DNA of 64,000 nucleotides from Cephalopachus bancanus (taxonomy: Eukaryota > Chordata > Mammalia > Primates > Tarsiidae). The notes under the pieces were generated by a model. It had not been told where the DNA came from. It searched no databases and saw nothing but the letters and a program-made list of their open reading frames with translations. Positions 11,272 to 23,488 of the stretch are shown piece by piece. Both the position numbers and the translations under genes were made by a program. How positions within the stretch are numbered: the first letter of the stretch is position 1; each line of letters begins with the position of its first letter. Location: NCBI GenBank assembly GCA_027257055.1, contig JAPVLO010000001.1, positions 15,542,501 to 15,606,500 on the forward strand. Reading direction: 5' to 3'.

Positions 11272-13671
11272 GTGAAAGGTGAGCGGGAGAGAAACAGAAA
11301 GAGGGAGAGGAAGACGGAGGAAGGGAGACAGGCAGAGACGGACAGAGAGAAAGAGAGAGAGACAGAGACAGACTCAGAAAGAGAGGGCGGGAGACAGAGA
11401 GAGGGAGAGAGAGAGAGAAAGAGTGAGACAGAGAGAGAGAGAAACAGAGAGAGACCGAGGGAGAGAGAGGAGGGACAGAGAGAGAGAGAGAGAGCAACGG
11501 AGACAGAGAGAGAGAGAAACAGAGAGAGACAGAGATAAAGAGAGAGACAGACAGAGACAGACTCAGAAAGAGAGGGAGGGAGACAGGCAGAGAGCGAGAA
11601 GGACAGAGAGAGACAGAGAGAGAGAAACAGAGACAGAGAGAGAGAGAAACAGAGAGAGACCAGGGAGAGAGAGGAGGGACAGAGAGAGAGAGAGAGCAAC
11701 GGAGACAGAGAGAGAGAGAAACAGAGAGAGACAGAGATAAAGAGAGAGACAGACAGAGACAGACTCAGAAAGAGAGGGAGGGAGACAGGAGAGAGGAGAA
11801 GGACAGAGAGAGACAGAGAGAGAGAAACAGAGACAGAGAGAGAAGAAACAGAGAGAGACCAGGAGAGAGAGGAGGGACAGAGAGAGAGAGAGCAACGGAG
11901 ACAGAGAGAGAGAGAAACAGAGAGAGACAGAGATAAAGAGAGACAGACAGAGACAGACTCAGAAAGAGAGGGGGAGACAGGAGAGAGGAGAAGACAGAGA
12001 GAGACAGAGAGAGAGAACGAGACAGAGAGAGAGAGAAACAGAGAGAGACCGGGGAGAGAGAGGAGGGACAGAGAGAGAGAGCAACGGAGACAGAGAGAGA
12101 GAGAAACAGAGAGAGACAGAGAGAAAGAGAGAGACAGACAGAGACAGACTCAGAAAGAGAGGGAGGGAGACAGGCAGAGAGAGAGAAGGACAGAGAGAGA
12201 CAGAGAGAGAGAACGAGACAGAGAGAGAGAGAAACAGAGAGAGACCAGGAGAGAGAGGAGGACAGAAAAGGAGAGAGAGCAACGGAGACAGAGAGAGAGA
12301 GAAACAGAGAGAGACAGAGAAAAGAGAGAACAGACAGAGACAGACTCAGAAAGAGAGGGAGGGAGACAGGCAGAGAGAGAGAAGGACAGAGAGAGACAGA
12401 GAGAGAGACGAGACAGAGAGAGAGAGAAACAGAGAGAGACCAGGGAGAGAGAGGAGGGAAAAAGAGAGAGAGAGAGAACAACGAGACAGAGAGAGAAACA
12501 GAGAGAGACAGAGATAAAGAGAAAACAGACAGAGACAGACTCAGAAAGAGAGGGCGGGAGACAGGAGAGAGAGAGAAGGACAGAGAGAGACAGAGAGAGA
12601 GAAACAGAGACAGAGAGAGAGAAAACAGAGAGAGACCAGGAGAGAGAGGAGGGACAGAGAGAGAGAGAGAGCGAGGAGAGAGCAGAGAGAGCAGAGAGAA
12701 GCAGAGAGACAGACAGAGACAGACCAGAAGAGGGGAGGGAGCGGCAGAGAGAGAGAAGGACAGAGAGAGACAGGGCAGAGGGCAACGCTTGAGCGAGAGG
12801 AGGAAACAGAGCGAGACCAGGAGAGAGAGGAGGGACAGAGAGAGAGAGAGAGCAACGAGACAGAGAGAGAAGAAACAGAGAGACAGAGAGAAAGAGAGAG
12901 ACAGACAGAGACAGACTCAGAAAGAGAGGAGGAGACAGGCAGAGAGAGAGAAGACAGAGAGAGACAGAGAGAGAGCAACGGAGACAGAGAGAGAGAGAAA
13001 CAGAGAGAGACAGGGGAGAGAGGAGGGACAGAGAGAGAGAGAGAGCAACGGAGACAGAGAGAGAGAGACAGAGATAAAGAGAGAGACAGACAGAGACAGA
13101 CTCAGAAAGAGAGGGCGGGAGACAGGGAGAGAGAGAGAAGGACAGAGAGAGACAGGAGAGAGAAACAGAGACAGAGAGAGATAGAAAAAGAGAGACCAGG
13201 GAGAGAGGAGGGACAGAGAGAGAGCAACGGAGACAGAAGAGAGAGAAACAGAGAGAGACAGAGATAAAGAGAGAGACAGACAGAGACAGACTCAGAAAGA
13301 GAGGGCAGGAGACAGGGAGAGAGAGAGAAGGACAGAGAGAGACAGAGAGAGAGCAACGGAGACAGAGAGAGAGAGAAACAGAGAGAGACCAGGGAGAGAG
13401 AGGTTGGACAGAGAGAGAGAGAGAGCAACGGAGACAGAGAGAGAGAGAAACAGAGAGAGACAGAGATAAAGAGAGAGACAGACAGAGACAGACTCAGAAA
13501 GAGAGGGCGGGAGACAGGGAGAGAGAGAGAAGGACAGAGAGAGACAGAGAGAGAGCAACGGAGACAGAGAGAGAGAGAAACAGAGAGACACAGAGGGACA
13601 CAGAGGGAGGGCGGGAAGGCAGGCGGCAGAGAGAGGCAGAGAAAGAGAGACAGAGAGAGGGAGTGGAGCCC
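11272..13671. repeat. Polypurine higher-order array, about twelve 193-bp units of (GA)-rich DNA
   Basis: Nearly all bases are G or A on the plus strand with regular C (gacagagagag). It is not simple (GA)n. The landmark gactcagaaagagagg recurs at 11371, 11560, 11762, 11956, 12147, 12343, 12538, about 12722 (decayed), 12914, 13099, 13289 and 13491. Spacings run from 184 to 202 with a mean near 193. Within each unit the order is the same: caacggagacag, aaacagagagagacagag, (a)taaagagag, agacagacagagac, the landmark, then ggagacaggcag. Reverse-strand frames read Leu/Ser-rich text and are not genes. The purine strand could form triplex (H-DNA). Confidence 0.92.
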
Positions 13672-14517
13672 AGGCAAGCCCCCAAGTGAACACACAGGCT
13701 TGCAGGGTCGTTCTGGGTCGTCTTGAGCGAGAGGCTGAGGAAAAAGCAGCCCGTTTCAAGCCAGGCGCTCCGAAGTCAACAGAGGCTGCAAGTAGACTGA
13801 GCCGCGCTGTGAAATGCAGCGAGGGAACAGGAAAACCCACAGGGGGCCGGTGTTTCCCAACCGAGCCTCTCGGGTGGATACGAGCATCGTGAGGCCACGG
13901 ACCCTCGGAGCCCGCCTTTGCTCGCTCTGTCGAAACTTCCCCCTGTTTTCCTGCAGGCTGTATTTGCTGCAGCAGTTGGAAATGAGGCCACCCACACTTT
14001 GCGTGACGGCAACATCCAGGCCACGGCCCTCCTGCCAGAAGCCGGCGGGGCCACCCCAGCCCCAGAGCTCGTGCTTCCCGACAGGGCCTGCCGCTGTCGG
14101 GCCGGTAGCAGGGGCAAGGGGCTATGGTCCCCCTCCCAAACACAGCGAGTATTTTTGGTGCCTGTTTCCTGCTGGCCCAGCTCACAGCCTGTCACATTGC
14201 TCCCCATGGGCACGGCTAGAACACCCTATGGCTAAATGCACCTTGCACTTAAGTAGAGTCTGTGGGTCATTACCCAGCCGATGGGCCACCCACTCACCCA
14301 TGTGTTCACAGGGGTGGCTGGCAGGGGGTGTGGTCTCCAGGGCTAAGGTTCCAACCAATCTGCTTCTGCCGCCATCTTTTTTTCATCCTCTGTGGTGTCC
14401 CCACACTTGTGGGTAGACCAGCAAGCCCAGGCGTAGCTATGCTGGTGGGCCCCACTGTGCCCTTTCCTCCCAATCCTTCCCATCCCTGGGCACCAGCCAT
14501 GATGGGTCAAGAGCGCG
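13672..14517. other. Unique GC-rich sequence, no gene seen
   Basis: No repeat family or exon is recognised. Several frames are open but none carries a recognisable domain. Confidence 0.4.
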
Positions 14518-14787
14518 ACAGTAAGTCCCCTACATACAAACTTTCAAGTTGCAAACTTTCTGAGATGCAAATGTGCATTTGCACATCCAATCATGTAAGT
14601 TAGTGCACATGTCTGGCATACATTGTCACATGCACACCAGGTACTATAATGTGAGATGAAAATTTTTTTAAATTTTCTTGTGTTTGTTTTTTTATGTATG
14701 ATTTGTGTGAAAAGTATTATCAATCGGTTACAGTTCAGTGCTGGGTAGCCATTCTGAGAGCACGTTGGCGTCGAGGGGACTTACTGT
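14518..14787. mobile_element. Non-autonomous DNA transposon with terminal inverted repeats (Tigger/pogo-like)
   Basis: The ends are perfect 14-bp inverted repeats: acagtaagtcccct at 14518-14531 and aggggacttactgt at 14774-14787. The inside is AT-rich (aaaatttttttaaattttc, atgtatgatttgtgtg) and holds no transposase. The end sequence and internal text agree with Tigger-type (pogo) non-autonomous copies as I recall them. The expected TA target duplication is not preserved (gcg before, att after). Confidence 0.8.
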
Positions 14788-14889
14788 ATTAACGGCCCCA
14801 GCGTTTCAGTGGCCAAATATACCAGAAGTTCAATTTTGTCCTCATTTGACACTGTATACAATGGGGGACCCCAAACAATCCAAAATTCA

Positions 14890-15330
14890 TTTGTAAACAG
14901 TTGTGTATTTATTCTTACATGTTTAACCTTCAGTCTCCTTCCAAGCACTCTCCGTTTGATGCAATACACCTACAGAGATGCTTTTTCCACTGCTCAGAAC
15001 AGTTTTCGAAGCCTTTTAGAGCTTCTGCCATTTTTTGTTTCACCTCTTCCACATCGGCAAAACGGTTCCCTTTAAGGACTGCTTTCATCCTGGGAGACAG
15101 CAAAAACGGTCGTCCAAGGTGAGATCAGGTGAATAGGGAGGGTGGGACATGGGGGTCATGCCATTTTTTGCAAAAAAGAAAGAAAGAAAGAAAAGCTGCT
15201 GAACACTTGATGCAGTTGGGCAGGTGTGCTTATGACTCACCCATTAGGAAACGAGCAAATGCATTGAAATAATCTCGGGGGGAAAAAATTTAATGAAGTC
15301 TGACACAGCTTTTCACAACAATGCTAGTGG
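14890..15330 (-). pseudogene. Mariner (Tc1/mariner) transposase relic
   Basis: On the reverse strand, 15177 to 15121 reads FFAKNGMTPMSHPPYSPDL. This carries the HPPYSPDL signature just before the third catalytic aspartate of mariner DD34D transposases. After a stop and a shift of frame, 14989 to 14933 reads WKKHLCRCIASNGECLEGD and ends in a stop codon at 14932-14930. That agrees with the usual mariner carboxy terminus (WKKRW..C..SEGEYFEGD). Between them VEEVKQKMAEALKGF-like text fits the linking helix. A (GAAA)n tract lies in the upstream coding part at about 15176-15195. The amino-terminal DNA-binding part and the first two catalytic aspartates are not visible, and several stops and frameshifts make it inactive. 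It belongs to an old cut-and-paste element whose terminal repeats were not found. Confidence 0.88.
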
Positions 15331-16810
15331 ATACACTGATGCCCATGGGTTCCTAGAACACTTGTCTTGGGGGAAAGAACACTTATCTGGACTGCAAGGG
15401 ACCCACCCGCCAAAAGATAATTCCGGGTTTCTCTGGGTCCCCCTTACATGTGAGTTGATGGGTTAAGGGAGGGCTCAACTCTGTCCAGGGGTTCAGGCCC
15501 ACCAGCTGGAAGTCAGCCTCTCGCTGTCCCTGAGAAGCAATGGGTGTCAGGTGTGGAGGCCACCCGTGGCCCGGGAGGAAGCTGGGATGGCTTTAGTGAG
15601 CATTGAGCCGTCTCCGACACGCTGGAGATTCGCGAAGGAGCATGTAACCGCTTCCTTGTCTGAGAGCATCTCACGGAGGTCCCAGGGTCCGTGGTTGCCT
15701 TGCCCAGGCTGACGTCCATCACTGTGGCCCCGTGCAGACCCAGGGCTTTTGATGTGATGCTGTGGATGGTTGGGACGAAGAGGACCCACTCCATGACAGG
15801 ATGTCCACAACAAAAAAGTCCCTGAGGTCTGTCCCTGCAGCCCCGTGAGCAGTAGCACCTGGATTCAAAAGCCGTGTCGCTCAGAGTCCTCTCCCTCGGG
15901 GAGAGCCGACGCCTGGAACCTGCTAGTCAAATGTGGTCCATGAGGCAGCGGCAGCAGGCAGGGTGGCACTTCCTGCCTGTTAGAGATGCAGGGTCCCTGA
16001 CCCGCCAACCCAGGCTGCACTCCCTAAGAGCCCAGGGCGACTGGTGCAGACTTCTCAAGTTTGAAAAGCACTGGGAAGGGTCCTGCAGGTACCGCTGGGG
16101 AGGAGACCTGGAGGGGCACCGTCACCCACAGTCCCATGCGTGTTCCGGGGCCTTGTAGTCATCTGATGCAGGGATGAACATTTGGGGGAGGATCTTACCT
16201 CTCCATCATCCAAACACGCCCCTTACACTGTGGCCTCCTGGTGATGGCAGCGACTGGCAGGAGTTAAGCTTGTGTCAGGTTGGAGTAACTTTCTTGACCC
16301 TCCTGGAACTGTCCTCCAAGAAGCATCCTTGTCGGGAAGGGTCCTTGGATGCTGTTCTCTGTATTGGCTCTTTCTCCACGTTCATTCCAGCAGGCAGTGA
16401 ATAAAGGCAGACCGGGTCCTTCCTGTCTGCCAGAGTGTCACTCAGGGGAGGAATTCCAGGATGCCGGTTAAGGTCTGGTCACCCAGTCTCCCAAATTCTG
16501 CCTGGCCAGAGGGAAGCGCGGTAGCTGGAAAATTTAACACCCCCGTAGCAGGGCAATAAAATAAACTGCGGCTGACCAGGTGGAGGTGGGGAATGTTGGT
16601 AAACCAGCAGGAGGAGAGACAGCCTGGGAGCCATACCCATGACTGCACACACAGCAGGGCCTGGAGAGAGAGAGTCCGATACCTAGGCCACATCCAGCCA
16701 GCCTGGCAGATGGGGACACGTGGAGGTTCCTGAAATTCCTGGTCGATCCTCAGAATCCCCCCACACATTGAGGGGTCACCCAGGGGCGGTGGCCTGGCTT
16801 TCCCATCTTT
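15331..16810. other. Unique sequence, no gene seen
   Basis: No interspersed repeat, exon or RNA gene recognised. Open frames are short and overlap on both strands. Confidence 0.4.
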
Positions 16811-16895
16811 GTTTTTTTTTTGAGAAAGTAGGATTTATTAAAAGGACAAACAAGCTCCCAGAGAGGGAGGGGACCCAAGGAGGTTCCCACTTTCC
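16811..16895 (-). repeat. Polyadenylated LTR-type 3' end, second copy
   Basis: Read on the reverse strand the segment gives gggtcccctccctctctggg, agcttgtttgtccttt, the signal aataaa, tcctactttctc and then a run of A. It aligns with the forward-strand fragment ending at 5860 (ctgggagctt, aataaattcctatttactc, A run). Two independent insertions ending at the same transcript end, both followed by A, suggest L1-driven copying of a retroviral-type RNA. Confidence 0.4.
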
Positions 16896-17695
16896 CATCT
16901 TCTTAAAGGTGGTCATTTCACACTCTCCCTTGGGGACACCGACTGTTTCCTATTTGAAATTTTGGAAGAAGACCAGAGGCTCCCACCGTGGCTGTCATTC
17001 CCTAGAGCTCTGTGTGTGCTGAGGGGCTGGTCCTTCCATCTCAATGCCCATGAGACAGACACAAGACATTGGTGTGATCCTCCATGTCCCCCAGATATGG
17101 GGACCACCGCCCAGTCATCTCAGGGGCCTTCTCCTCGATATCCCCAGTGGTTCCGTTTTAAATTTCTAAGACGTGCTGTTGCCTCTGACTCTGTCTCTAA
17201 AAATTCCTCCAAATGCACGAACATTCTATGTTGTCCAAAAATGCTTGGACCCAGGGGTGGGACTCAGTCCTTGGGGCAGACGTGGCCCTGTCCTGCCTCT
17301 GGAGGGAAAGGGCTTCCTGGGGAGAGAGACGGCCTGCTTCCCGGTCTGTAGGACCAAGGCCCTCACACTCAGAAATGTCAAGACAAATCCAAGAGGGACT
17401 TTGGAAGCACTCTCTCAAACACAGGCTCTCACTGCCCTCCTGTAGAACCCTGCCAGGAGCCCACGGCCTGGGGCCCTTGGCAGCCCCAGGAGCAGAGGTG
17501 ACCAGCATAGCCCGACAGAAAGCCAGGGCTGTGAGGAAGGACGAGCCACGAGTGGCCGCAGACACCGCCCTGCCTTCTCTGGGTGGTTGTCGTGGGATGT
17601 CAGCGTGGGATGGGGGAATGCTCACTTGCTTTCTTGTCTTGAAGGTGACTCCTTGTGCATGCCGATGGCACGTGCCTCACGGCGCCGTCCTCTCC
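16896..17695. other. Unique sequence, no gene seen
   Basis: Moderately GC-rich, no recognised repeat or gene. Confidence 0.4.
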
Positions 17696-17815
17696 CTTTT
17701 TTCGGTAGAGACGAAGTCTTGCTGTGTTGCCCAGGCTGGTCTCAAACTCCTGGGTTCAAGCAATCCTCTCGCCAAAGTGCTGGGGTTACAGGTGTGAGGC
17801 GCTGCGCTCTGCCTG
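17696..17815 (-). mobile_element. Alu monomer-sized fragment
   Basis: A reverse-strand left-arm piece: gtagagacgaagtcttgctg, tgttgcccaggctggtctc, ctcctgggttcaagcaatcc, then aaagtgctggggttacagg and a decayed start. The other arm is missing, so this is an AluJ fragment or a free left monomer. Confidence 0.75.
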
Positions 17816-20800
17816 CCCGTATTCTCTAGGGTGTCAGGGAGATGCTGCCAGGACGCCTCCCTCAACTCATCCTGGCACATGGTGGTGAGTGGCCTGAAGT
17901 GCCACAGCCATCAGGGAGTCACGCCAGTGGACCCCAACACGGAGGCTCTTGGAACAGCACCTGAGCATCTTGGCCCGGCTGGCTTCCATGACCCTAGCCT
18001 CTCGTGCCCCAGGGTCTGGCTGGAGCGTTTCCTGGAAGAACTCTGGCACTGAGACAGGAGCTGGGAGTGCAGCGCTGGCTCCTGGGAGTCTCCGATGCTC
18101 TGTCGTGTGTCCATGCTAAGCCTGCCCTCATCTGCTGTTCAGCCCTTGGCTCTCACTCTGCATTGTGTCTGGCCTGCATTTGCAAGAGAGGCTCCTGACG
18201 GGCCCCCTGCCCAGGTCCACTCGGCCTGAGGCACCCCATGCCCAGAGTCCCCTTACTGGGGCCGGCCTGACCTTGTTAGTCCCAGCCTGAGCCTCTCCGA
18301 TGCCTCCTGTTGCCAAGGAAACCAGCGCATGACCCCCAAGGCCCCCAGGGCCCGGCACCTGCTGGCCTAAGACCCTCCTCCGAAGCAGTTTCAGACTCCA
18401 TCAGGACCGCTTTCCTTTCGTGTCTCCCTTCCCCGTGGCCCGCTCTCCTGGAGGGCCTCCCCCACTCTCCTCCACATCCTTCACCCCTGTGGTTCCGGCC
18501 AGCCCGTCCCAGAATCACAAATCCGTTACGGAATCTGCAAGATGGACGCCGCGCGCCCGTGTCGGCCACCTGTCGACCTCGTGTCCACTGACGGGCTTGG
18601 CGGCATCTTTGTGCACCTAATTTGGGGCGGGCACCCCTTCTATGCGCTCGCAGCCCCCACCCACCTCCCTGCCCAACCCCTCTGTGGTGGTTCATTTCTC
18701 CTCTCAGAGCCGTGACCCCCTGGGGCTCAGCGACCAGGTCCTCCCCGCATGCACCTGTGAGCGGGTCACGCCCACACCTGTTACCCCGAAGGCCCTTGCA
18801 AGCAGCTCCGGCCAGGGCGGACGGGACTGGGGGACAAGCGTCCCAGCCCTTCGCCCCTCCCTCGGGGGGATCTGGAATGCGGCCTCTGGGTCCTGGGGTC
18901 CCTCCAGGGATCAGGCTCCTGCCGACCCTTGCTGTCACGTGCTCCAGGAGTGCCAGGTCCTCCCTCCCTTCCACGCCTCATGCTGCCTGCTGCTGCCTCT
19001 TCCTGGGGTCACGTCTCTCATACACCTCCTGCCCTCAAGTCCTCAACCGGGGTCTCCTTCCAGAGGACACAAGCTGAGACCAGTCTGTCTGTGTCCCGGC
19101 CCCTTGCCCGGTGGCTGGAATCTAGTGGGCATCAGGAAAGACGTCAATCAGTGATGAGCCACAAAATAAAACAAACTTCAAGCAGGTCTAGTCTTCCTTG
19201 CCAAGGAAGGGTCTGGCTGATGGTTGAGGAGAACAGTGACTGAAATGGGGTCCCTGACAGATGAAGACACAAGTGACGCTCACAGGGAAGGAGCTCCTTG
19301 GCCCACACCATGGTGCGGAGATCCTGCGTCAGCGGCGGGAGCGTCCGACCCCGCCACCGGCCGCCAACCGGGGGCTCCGACTCCGGCTCTGGACGTCACC
19401 GGTGCTCGGGCTCCACCCACCAGTCCTCCCGCCTGGGGCCCCGTGAAGCTTCCTACACTGAAACTGAACTTCAAGTCTCAAACTTCAGGCTGTCAAACAA
19501 CTCCTTCTGAACCCGAGCTTGGTGGGAGAGACGTCCAGGGGCTGGGGCGGAGGCCCTGGGTGGAGTGCACAGACCAGGAGCTGGGGGCCCCCGTTCCCTG
19601 TCTCTGCCACCCTAGGGGTGAGCCCCAAGGGTGCCGTCCTCAGGTTCCCACATTCAGAGGCTCGTCAGGGACTGGGCTGACCAGCTGCCCGGTCCCCATG
19701 TGCCGCCATGTCTCTCTGCCTCCTGTCTGCCCCCTTTGCCACCCTGCCCCCCCCGTCCCGCCTCCTCTCCTGGTGTCTCCGTCAAGTGCAGAGCTCAGAC
19801 CCCAAGGCCTGCTGGCACTGGAACACTCCAGCGGGAGGCTCTTGGAGGTCAGGCTCTGGGCATTGTTCGACCCACCCGCCTCAGCGCCGTGATGAAGACG
19901 TGGTGGGAAAACGGCCTGGGAAATTGAACCGTCATTTACAGGAACGCTTCTTGCTGCCAGCGGGAGTAATTTGAGAAGAAAATGCTCCCGTTCTCAGCGG
20001 CGGGCTTGGGGTGTTTCCTCCCTCTCCCGTGCCCTTTCGTGGACACTCTGCCTTGTGACAGCTGTCGCCTCAACCATCACGATGCCACCGGGTCGTCAGG
20101 GCACGTCCCTGGGGCCTGACGCAGACCCACACGAGATCCTCTCGTGGGCTGGGCATGGCCGCCTGCGAGGCTGCTCGGAGAGTTCCTGTCTCGACTCTGG
20201 AGATGGGAACTTGAGGGTTCTGGAGGCGGAAGGGGGACTTGGCCTTGGCACAGCCAGGGAATAGCAGGTGGGGCCACATTCCCTGTGGGCTTCCAACACA
20301 AGCTCGATGGTGAACTTGGCCCCCAAGAGTGCACCCGCCTAGCACGGCACACACTTCTGCAGTTACAAGAGCCACACGTGCTAGAACAGGGAGCTGGTCA
20401 GACTGGAAACTAGCCTGAATGCATTAGAAACAGCTAGAAAGCAAATCATGCATCTCGGTTCTATCCAATCGCATGGAAGATGGGGTGGAGGGTCCCCTGG
20501 AACAGGCCGGAATCGACTTCTGGACACCCCCATTACCAAGCTCGAATGGCCCTTCTGAGGGCCCAGTAAGACCACGCCCACAGAGGCTAAGCAAGGACCG
20601 TGGCGTGTGGCAGGGGACTGTGGACATCGTTACAACCACCTCCGTCGTGGTGTTGGCATTTTATTCTGAAACAGTCGAGGCCCCTGTTCTGTCGGGAAAT
20701 GTCCGTTGCTGGTTGGAGAGGAAGAAAGGGAGAGTTTGATCAGAAAGCTCTCTGGCTCTGCGGAGGACTCCTTGCCCTCCGAGGTGGGCTGGGTTTTGTT

Positions 20801-22125
20801 CTTTTACCCTGCGGCAAAGGCTTCCAGAAGAGACTTTCTTCTGGGTCTCTTGCCACTTCTTATAGTTTTGGGAAAGTGCAGATCTGACCGGTGCGGCTCC
20901 ATGGAATGTGCCGAGTTCAGGGCTGGTGGAAGTCTCAGCTCCAGGACATCAGTGCTGCCATGTGGGCTCTGTCACACGACCTGGGACGCCACTCGGCGGG
21001 CCCCAGCAATGCTCCCTTATGATGGAGAATTGATTTTTAAAAATAAGACATGCAGCTAGTGTAGTGCTGGCTCTGGGCTCCACCCACAGGAAGTGCTGAC
21101 AGGCTAGACCAGGAGGACAGGAGGATACAGGCCTCTGTCACAGCCAGGGATGCCCGTAGAAACTCTCACCGTCGATGTCACTCTAGAGCTAAGGTCGACA
21201 GATTAAAAGTAGCAAGCTTCCAGTGAAAACTGTAAACAGAGGAAAGTTTTGCGATGTAATTGGCCCTGTTTAATTTACATTCCAGTGACTTTGTGTTATC
21301 TTAAGTGGTTCCATACAGGCCAGGGAAAGGGAAGAAGAGGTTGGGGACAAGTGACTGTGGCGCCGTTTCATTGCCAAGAGCTGGGATGGGCCTGACGGGC
21401 CCTGAAATCTTATAAGTGCCCCAAACTGCCACGACCACACTCTCGGTGGTCACCCGCACCCCGGTGTGTCATCGGCCTCTCTTCCGTGAGCTCTCTGGCT
21501 TGGAGGGCACCTGTATCTCCTCCTCCGCCACGCCTCACTCTAAGTGTCCATGGCCAAGACGCACGCCCAGCGGCATTTGCTCTGAGACGTTCCAGCCAGC
21601 CTCACCTTGCGGAATGGGAAGGCTCTTCGGAGCAGACCCCAAGTTGCAGGAAGGAGGCTCCGGTCTGAGCATGGGTCCTCCTTGACCTGCTCCCGGTGAC
21701 ATAAAGGCCAGTTCATGCCCTGATTGCCTTTCCAGGGTCAGCCCACCCAGGCCAGCTGAGTGCCACGGGCCGTGATCTCCCCGGTCTCACGAAACAACTG
21801 CGTCCTAAACAGCAAACTCCCTCCTGAGCTGCCACCCCCATCCTCAGAGTCAGGGCCAGCGTCCTCGCTGTGTGTGGGAACCGCCCTTCGTGGGCACTGG
21901 GATTCCCTTCCCACCTGATGTGGCATCTCCTCTCCTGCAGATTTTTCTTCCCTAGCTTCCCCTCTGCCGTTTCCCGTCATCTCCCTCTGCCCAGGAGGCA
22001 TGTTCCTGAGTGGGCAGTGGGGACGTTGTTGTATCTGCTATATCTGCTTCCCGGGGCCCCTCAGAGGAATCTCTGGATTTTGTACTCACATCGTGGCACT
22101 CCCTCCTAGGCAAATAGCTCCCTTT
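17816..22125. other. Long unique GC-rich interval, no gene seen
   Basis: Over 4 kb without a recognised transposable element, minisatellite or gene. C-rich runs dominate 18.4-19.8 kb. Around 21180-21345 the DNA is AT-richer (aaaactgtaaacag, ctgtttaatttacattcc), which may be a small regulatory element, but this is only a composition argument. Frames of 200 codons occur on both strands, and none shows a domain or plausible initiation and splicing. Confidence 0.4.
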
Positions 22126-22381
22126 TTTAAAAAAATTTTGAGTTGGAGTCTCACTCTGTCACCCAGCCTCAACCTGCTGGGCTCCAGCGATCCTTCCGCC
22201 TCAGCCTTCAGTAGCCGGAATTACAGGCACGCGCTACCACGCCCGGCTGATTTTTTGATTTATTGTAGAGACGAGGTCTCACCAAGTTGCCCAGGTGGGT
22301 CTCGAACCCGCGGGCTCAGGCCATCCACTCACTTCCGCCTCCCAAGGCGCAGGATTACGGGCTGAGCCACCGAGCCCAGCT
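22126..22381 (-). mobile_element. Lineage-specific Alu (group I)
   Basis: Reverse-strand copy with an internal deletion in the right arm (after cactctgtcacccag the text jumps to cctcaacctgctggg). It shares the atttattgtagagacgaggt linker and the tcgaacccgcgggctcagg left-arm block with the copies at 9433, 32540 and 55060. Its A box on its own strand is tggctcagcccg. A clear target duplication was not found. Confidence 0.88.
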
Positions 22382-23476
22382 AACAGCGCCTTTTCATCTT
22401 GCTGGTGTTTAACCTCGAATCTGATGACCCCTCCCTCTCGGCAGTGGATGCCAGAAAGCACAGAGCTCACTTGCTGCGGGCTCCTAGAAGGGTGGCCGTC
22501 CCCACCAGGTCCTGGGCATCCCTGCTTGAGCCCGGGACGTCTCATGTTTGTTGTTGTGGTCTCATCCCTGCCTTTGGACCCCTGTCCTCATGCTTCTCCA
22601 CCCGGGTGTATTTCTGTAGCTACCGTAATCCACAGTGTACGTGCTTCTTATGGGAATAAGACGGAAGTATACACACGAGCCCCACCAAGCAGCAAAACAG
22701 GGGAGGCGTGGCTTTCGGAGTCCCAGCCCTGCCACCTATGCAGCTGGTTCTGGATGCCTCTCCGTGCCCTGAAACAGGGGCAGCACCCCTCCCACTGGCA
22801 CCAGCAGGCACGAGAGACGGGTGGACACAGGGAGGTGGACCTCACACACTCGTGGGCAGCTCCAGGCCTTGGCGTCCTGTGTGTCAGCATCACCACTCTG
22901 TGACAGGGTCGCTCTGGGGGAGGTTCTTGGACCAGGGGGAGAGGGTTCTCTTTACCTCCTCCCCTTCCTCTGCTCCCCCTCCCCTTCCTGCTCTCCCATT
23001 CCCGCTCCGTGTCAGGGACCTGGGCGGCCCATGCCTCTCAGGACTCCGTCATCATCCAACTCCCCTGTGGTGGCGACTTGTCCTGGGTCACTGCATCACG
23101 CTCAGACATCACTGTTACCAATGTGTGACTTCCTACACTGCCGGGAACATCAACTTTTATATAGGACTAAGGCCATCACCTTCACGAAAGGAGGGTGAGC
23201 CTTACAAATACATTAGGACACAAATGGCGGACAAAAAAAAAAACAAGAGAAGACAACATAACACAGAGCTTGAAGCAAACAAGAAAGACGTCAAGATTCA
23301 GGAGAAATCTGAGAGCACCAATCCTCCAATCCGGTGTGCACAGCTCTGCGCTTCAGGCTTACCTGATGCTCGTCTTGGTCTGTGCCTGGACTAGCCCCAG
23401 GGACGCTTGTTGCAGAGAGATGCTCGTTAGTTGTGAGTTCATCCATACTGGGAAATACACCAATAGATGTAAAGAG
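22382..23476. other. Unique sequence, no gene seen
   Basis: A pyrimidine-rich stretch at about 22955-23005 and an AT-richer block at about 23150-23310 are present. No repeat family or gene is recognised. Confidence 0.4.
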
Positions 23477-23488
23477 GATTAATGTGCT

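Noticed and set aside
11037..13695. Leu/Ser/Cys-rich reverse-strand frames over the polypurine array
   Set aside because: Translation of (CT)-rich repeat DNA; every frame is open for the same reason.
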